A stretch of DNA of 64,000 bases from Euryodendron excelsum. Its lineage: Eukaryota > Streptophyta > Magnoliopsida > Ericales > Pentaphylacaceae. The stretch lies in contig CM065381.1 in the NCBI GenBank assembly GCA_033060915.1, forward strand, positions 4,190,001 to 4,254,000, in the 5' to 3' direction. A model generated the notes under the pieces. The model was not told the origin of the DNA. It saw only the letters and a program-made list of their open reading frames with translations, and ran no database searches. Of the stretch, positions 60,281 through 64,000 are shown piece after piece (position 1 is the first letter of the stretch; every line of letters starts with the position of its first letter). The position numbers and the translations under genes were made by a program.

Positions 60281-60440
60281 TTAGATTACGCCACATGTCC
60301 CGTCAAGCCATAGACACACGTATATGAGACTGCAAAGTATGAATAAACTCAATAAAAAATTACGGAAAAAACTCGAACCTAGACATTTAAGGTAAGAGGA
60401 CGAGTACTTACTGCTAAACCAACAATGGGCTTTTGAGTTC
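60281..60440 (-). mobile_element. Possible tRNA-derived SINE
   Basis: On the minus strand a box-A-like TGGTTTAGCAGTAAG (plus 60421-60406) is followed about 27 bp on by a box-B-like GGTTCGAGTT (plus 60379-60370). This is the internal Pol III promoter arrangement of plant SINEs. The stretch between contains TACTCGTCCTCTTACC, also common in SINE heads. The 3' end and target duplication are not clear, so the limits are approximate. Confidence 0.4.
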
Positions 60441-60663
60441 AATAAAAAAATTTTAATCATAATCAAACTAAGAAGAATTGCCGAGTTAGTAGTCAAAATC
60501 ATCGGACTAGACAATGGCAAATAGAAAACTCCCAAGGCTCTTAACAATAACTTTTTCTTTTCTTTTTTTTTTTTTGACAGGAAACACTCTTGGGCGGATC
60601 TACATTGAATAAATTCAGGATCTCTATAATCACTCGTAAATCACAAATATTAATTAAGTTTGA

Positions 60664-60935
60664 GAGATTTGGATTCTCTTCATTTTATGAATTAGAATGG
60701 AGATCTCCATTCCATTGATTAATGTGTTAACACGTCAGTTAACATAAAAATGAATGGTTCAGATGAGTTGACTTAAAATTTATTTTAAAATAAATAATTT
60801 TATAATTATATATAAGAAAATAAATTTTAATACAAAACGATGTATTTTAATAAAACATGTGATAAGATTACATGTAGACTATTAACTATGAAATGAAGAT
60901 TTCCATTTCAATTCATGAAATTGAAATAATCTAAA
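60664..60935. mobile_element. MITE, ~270 bp
   Basis: Left arm words TTCATTTTATGAATT and GAATGGAGATCTCCATTCCAT are mirrored on the right by the complement of AAATGGAAATCTTCATTTCAT and AATTTCATGAATT. The inverted arms are about 60 bp and about 75% alike. The interior is AT-rich and non-coding. The left arm contains a perfect 18-bp palindrome (60695-60712, centred on AGATCT). Confidence 0.6.
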
Positions 60936-61994
60936 AAGACGAACTAGTAAAAGTCGGACTAGAGGCACTAGTAAAAGTCGAACTAAAAAAGACGGATTTC
61001 ACGGTTAGTCCTAGAATTTAACCCCTTTCAACACTAGATGCCATTTCTCAACACAAATGAGTTCCCTTCTTAGATGCCATTTCAACACTACCTTCTATGT
61101 GTATACTATAGTCTCGTCAAACTTAACAACCATTACTAACTCTACCATCATGGACGTCAATTACCATGCCACGTGGATCAATTCCAAGCGTGGACGACTC
61201 AAGGTGGGCCACTCCTTGTCTCCTATTTGACTAAAATGTGATGCTGTCTATAATTAATCCAAACGTCCCTACGTAAACCTCTTCTGGTTTCTAAAATTTT
61301 TACAATACATCACTGCATTGGCGTTCACGTCTCTATATAAATATATAGCGTGGCCCTTACACTCTTGGATCATCGTCTTTGACTTTGGAAATTAAGCATG
61401 TAGAGAATGGCATAGCATGACGATTCGGCTGCCTGAAGCCAAAAAGAAAAAATTGGGAGGAGAGAGAAACAAAGTGCTACAGTTTCCACACATGGCACAA
61501 GATGTTGTTTATATATATATGCCCAGATATACAAGCTTATAGAATAGGTCTCCTTCAAGTAATGTCGTACCTGGTGGGTGCTGCACGATAATTACAACAA
61601 TGACAATTCTTAAGGAATATAATGAGTTAAGCAACCCAATTAGAACAAGGGGACAAATATCATCATTTGGCAATTTTGAACATTTGTTAATGCTATGTTG
61701 AGATTCCAAATTTATTAAGAGAAAAAAAAAGAAAAGCGAAAAGACAAATAGCAGAAAATGAAGGATTTCAAATTTTTGCTTTTTTTTTTTTATATTATTT
61801 ACTCTCTACTTTTTCTCATAACCCAACATAATACATAGGTTCATATCGTTTTCTCTTTCCTTTTTCTTCAACAAATTAGGTAATTAACTAGTCAACTCTT
61901 TTGGAAGTCGAACTTAGAGACCTAATAACAACTCATATCTTCATCCAAATTAGAGGGGTAGGGGGAGGAAAAAATAGTAGAAGAAGGTGCAGCA
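60936..61994. other. Intergenic DNA
   Basis: Contains a short direct repeat of ACTAGTAAAAGTCG (about 60943 and 60968) and the promoter-like cluster listed separately. No coding sequence is recognised; the frames open here are short and low-complexity. Confidence 0.45.
61169..61347 (+). promoter_or_regulatory. Orphan promoter-like cluster: G-box and TATA
   Basis: The palindromic G-box CCACGTGG (61169-61176) is followed about 160 bp on by a strong TATA box, CTATATAAATATATAG (61333-61348). No protein-coding ORF follows; the first ATG downstream is immediately followed by TAG. It could drive a non-coding RNA or be chance in AT-rich DNA. Confidence 0.35.
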
Positions 61995-62203
61995 TTTGCA
62001 CTCTATATACAACAAGAAAATATCCAATGCAACAGTAATACCACGTCATTTTGCTAATATGATCTTACAACCCAATCAAAACATGCCAAATGAATATATT
62101 GAAATCCAACACATGCATTTAATATAATTTGATTGGGTTGTAATATCATATTAACAAAATGACATGACATCACAGTTGCATTAAATATTTATCAGATGGT
62201 GCA
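61995..62203. mobile_element. Foldback MITE, ~209 bp
   Basis: The left arm includes ATCCAATGCAAC, CGTCATTTTGCTAATATGATC and TTACAACCCAATCAA. The right arm is their near-perfect complement (TTGATTGGGTTGTAA, then ATCATATTAACAAAATGACATG, then GTTGCATTAAAT). Core arms are about 62015-62079 and 62128-62190. Weaker pairing reaches TTGCAC at 61995 and GTGCAA at 62199-62204. Non-coding. A diverged half copy lies at 48861-48950. Confidence 0.75.
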
Positions 62204-63398
62204 ACGTAGAGACGACATTTTGGATGCAATTATTAACTCTTCACCCTAGGTCGTCTTTTCTTTAAATCCGTTTTCCCTCAAAAAGGTTTGGACTAAATTT
62301 GGGAGTTTGATCGACCCCAAAAGAGGGTATAATTGACTAATTAGTAACTTAGATTTACCTCGCAATTTTTTAGATGATTGGATGGTTAATTTAGACTCGA
62401 ATCCATCAAAGTTTTGAGGGCATCCCAACTCCTCTAGTTCTCGATCTTATGAGCACCCAAAAACAAAAATGGATGGGAAGTGGAATATGCACAGGAAACT
62501 TAGTATTACAAGCACAAAAAATGCTCCATATGGCATCATTTGTTTCCATATCCTGCAGGGGCTCCAAAATAAAGTAAATAGTGTCAAGAAGAACGCTACA
62601 ATGATATCTAACTTGGTTAGTGTTCTTACACTATAAAAAAGGGATATATATTGACGCTAGCTATATTTCAATCTTGAATTTGTAGAAGGAAAGAAAAGGA
62701 AAAGGAAAAGAAAAAGATAAAAAAAATATATATATATATATATATATACTAAAGTAAAAGAACCTTAATGAATAGGTATTTGTTAAAAAAATTATTGTTT
62801 GTGTGGTTACTCATAAAATAAAAATCTATAAGTGATTTTATTTTTCTTTCATTTTTTTTCCTCTTGACAAATATCCAAGATCCCAACATAGCACGGGAGT
62901 TCGATTTTTTGGATAACTATAGACCTCTCAAACCATGGTGTTTTGTCAATGGCCAATCTTCTCATTAATTGGACGAAAAAATTTATAAAAAAAAAAGAGA
63001 GAGAAAAAATCAACGAAAAGGCCACTATTTTTTTTTTTATTGAAAAGGCCAATTTGACTTTAACTAAGTCATTTTCCTAGGTACACTTTAAGGAGCTGGT
63101 GTTTGTTTCAATCGATTAGTTATGTTTAGCTTTCCGAAAAGAAGAAAGAAACATTTTAATGTTCTTAATCTAGCAAAGTTTTGAATCAAAGGAGAAAGAA
63201 ACCTAGCTCAAAAGTTTTTTTTTTTATTTTCTTTTTGAATCTTATTACTTCAAGCGTGAATACATCTATGTATACATCTATGTATGTAAACGAGAGTAAA
63301 AGCCTAATTGATTTCTTGGGGGCCCCCATGGGACGCTGAATCATTTCATGCACTTCAGAGTTTCGAAGTTTTATGGCTTCGGATTTGAAATATTTAAA
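62204..63398. other. AT-rich intergenic DNA
   Basis: No gene is recognised. Contains the (TA)n run at 62727-62749, long A/T runs near 62980-63035, and short stop-filled frames. Confidence 0.5.
62727..62749. repeat. (TA)n microsatellite
   Basis: About 11 TA units following an A-rich, GGAAAAG-repeated tract. Confidence 0.9.
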
Positions 63399-63648
63399 GC
63401 TCTGTTTAGATATTCGATTTGTGAAGGGAAAGAAAAAGATATGAATATTACTTATTCATTTTTATCTTGGTAACTAATTTAAAAATAATTTTTTTCGCAA
63501 TTACCTATTTATTTTTTTCTCGTTTTCTCACCCAACTAAACAAAAGAAAGTTATTTATTTTGCTCTTTATTTTTCACTTCTTTTTTATTTTTCTATCTTT
63601 GCTCTTTCCTTTTCATTTTTCACTACAAATTTAAGATCTGAACATATC
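63399..63648. mobile_element. Possible MITE, ~250 bp
   Basis: The left end CTGTTTAGATATTCGATTTGTGAA pairs imperfectly with the right end (complement ATGTTCAGATCTTAAATTTGTAGTGAA). The interior is a T-rich tract mirrored by A-rich sequence. The CTGTTT(A/G)GA tip resembles the MITE at 55060. Boundaries and target duplication are uncertain. Confidence 0.4.
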
Positions 63649-64000
63649 GTAAAAGAAGTCATCGGCAAAAAAAATAGGCAAAAAGAACTTCTATATTCTT
63701 TCTTTCCTTCTTTTTGTTATTTATTTTCCCCTTGTTGAGCTGATCTTGGAAGGATACATTGAAAGAACCATGAACCAAAACTATTATATTCTTCGTGTGA
63801 TGAACCAGAGCAGCCATGGGCTAGATTTAGTCCAGGCCTAGCTTAAAAATGGGCATAAACGAAATGGACTCATCATTGTTGAATTTTGTCAAAGCCCAGG
63901 CTTAACTTGGTGACGTGTCCAAAATGAACTGATTAGGATTTGCTTTGAATGTATCATTTCAAGAACTATGGCTGACAAAAACAATACACACACATAACAG
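63649..64000. other. Intergenic DNA to window end
   Basis: Nothing recognisable in either strand; only short frames. Confidence 0.5.

Noticed and set aside
58462..63052. Short minus and plus ORFs upstream of the kinase
   Set aside because: All are short, hydrophobic or low-complexity, several overlap MITEs or the SINE candidate, and none shows a family motif.

Overview
This is nuclear DNA of a flowering plant, most likely a eudicot. The evidence is GT-AG introns, a PTI1-like receptor-cytoplasmic kinase gene of land-plant type, a plant mobile domain (PMD) relic, a plant L1-type LINE, MITEs and AT-rich intergenic DNA. I cannot name the species. There are no rRNA genes, tRNA genes or CRISPR arrays, and only one convincing intact protein gene.

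Layout. (1) 116-1920 holds a decayed PMD gene whose intron phases still fit but which has three in-frame stops. (2) 2586-3254 is an unrecognised 222-codon ORF just before the array. (3) 3341-44492, about 41 kb or 64% of the window, is one uninterrupted head-to-tail satellite array with a 178-bp monomer (about 231 copies). Its core is built from three higher-order modules, which I call A (10 monomers, 1,779 bp), B (15 monomers, 2,671 bp) and C (8 monomers, 1,423 bp). Between 11240 and about 40430 they are arranged A B C A C A C A C A B C A A A B'. C is module A with two monomers deleted. Both outer arms are made of older, divergent monomers. (4) 44493-49210 is non-coding: a possible LTR-like block (44493-47081), a GC-rich island with a perfect 20-bp palindrome, and AT-rich DNA. 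(5) 49211-54200 is a minus-strand, 5'-truncated LINE broken by two nested LTR-like insertions of 1,419 and 1,332 bp. Removing each insertion with one copy of its 5-bp target duplication restores the LINE reading frame across the site. (6) 55448-57629 is an intact four-exon PTI1-like kinase gene on the minus strand (383 residues). (7) 57630-64000 is intergenic DNA with several foldback MITEs, a possible tRNA-derived SINE and one promoter-like motif cluster.

The window looks like the boundary between a large, recently amplified satellite block (possibly pericentromeric or heterochromatic) and a TE-rich arm that contains a conserved kinase gene. The most noteworthy object is the satellite: its modular higher-order structure, layered ages, strong G-over-C strand skew, dense CpG and internal dyads. 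Satellite coordinates and module borders come from reading repeated landmarks by eye, so edges are good to a few tens of bases. The percentages and counts are hand counts on a hand-built consensus.
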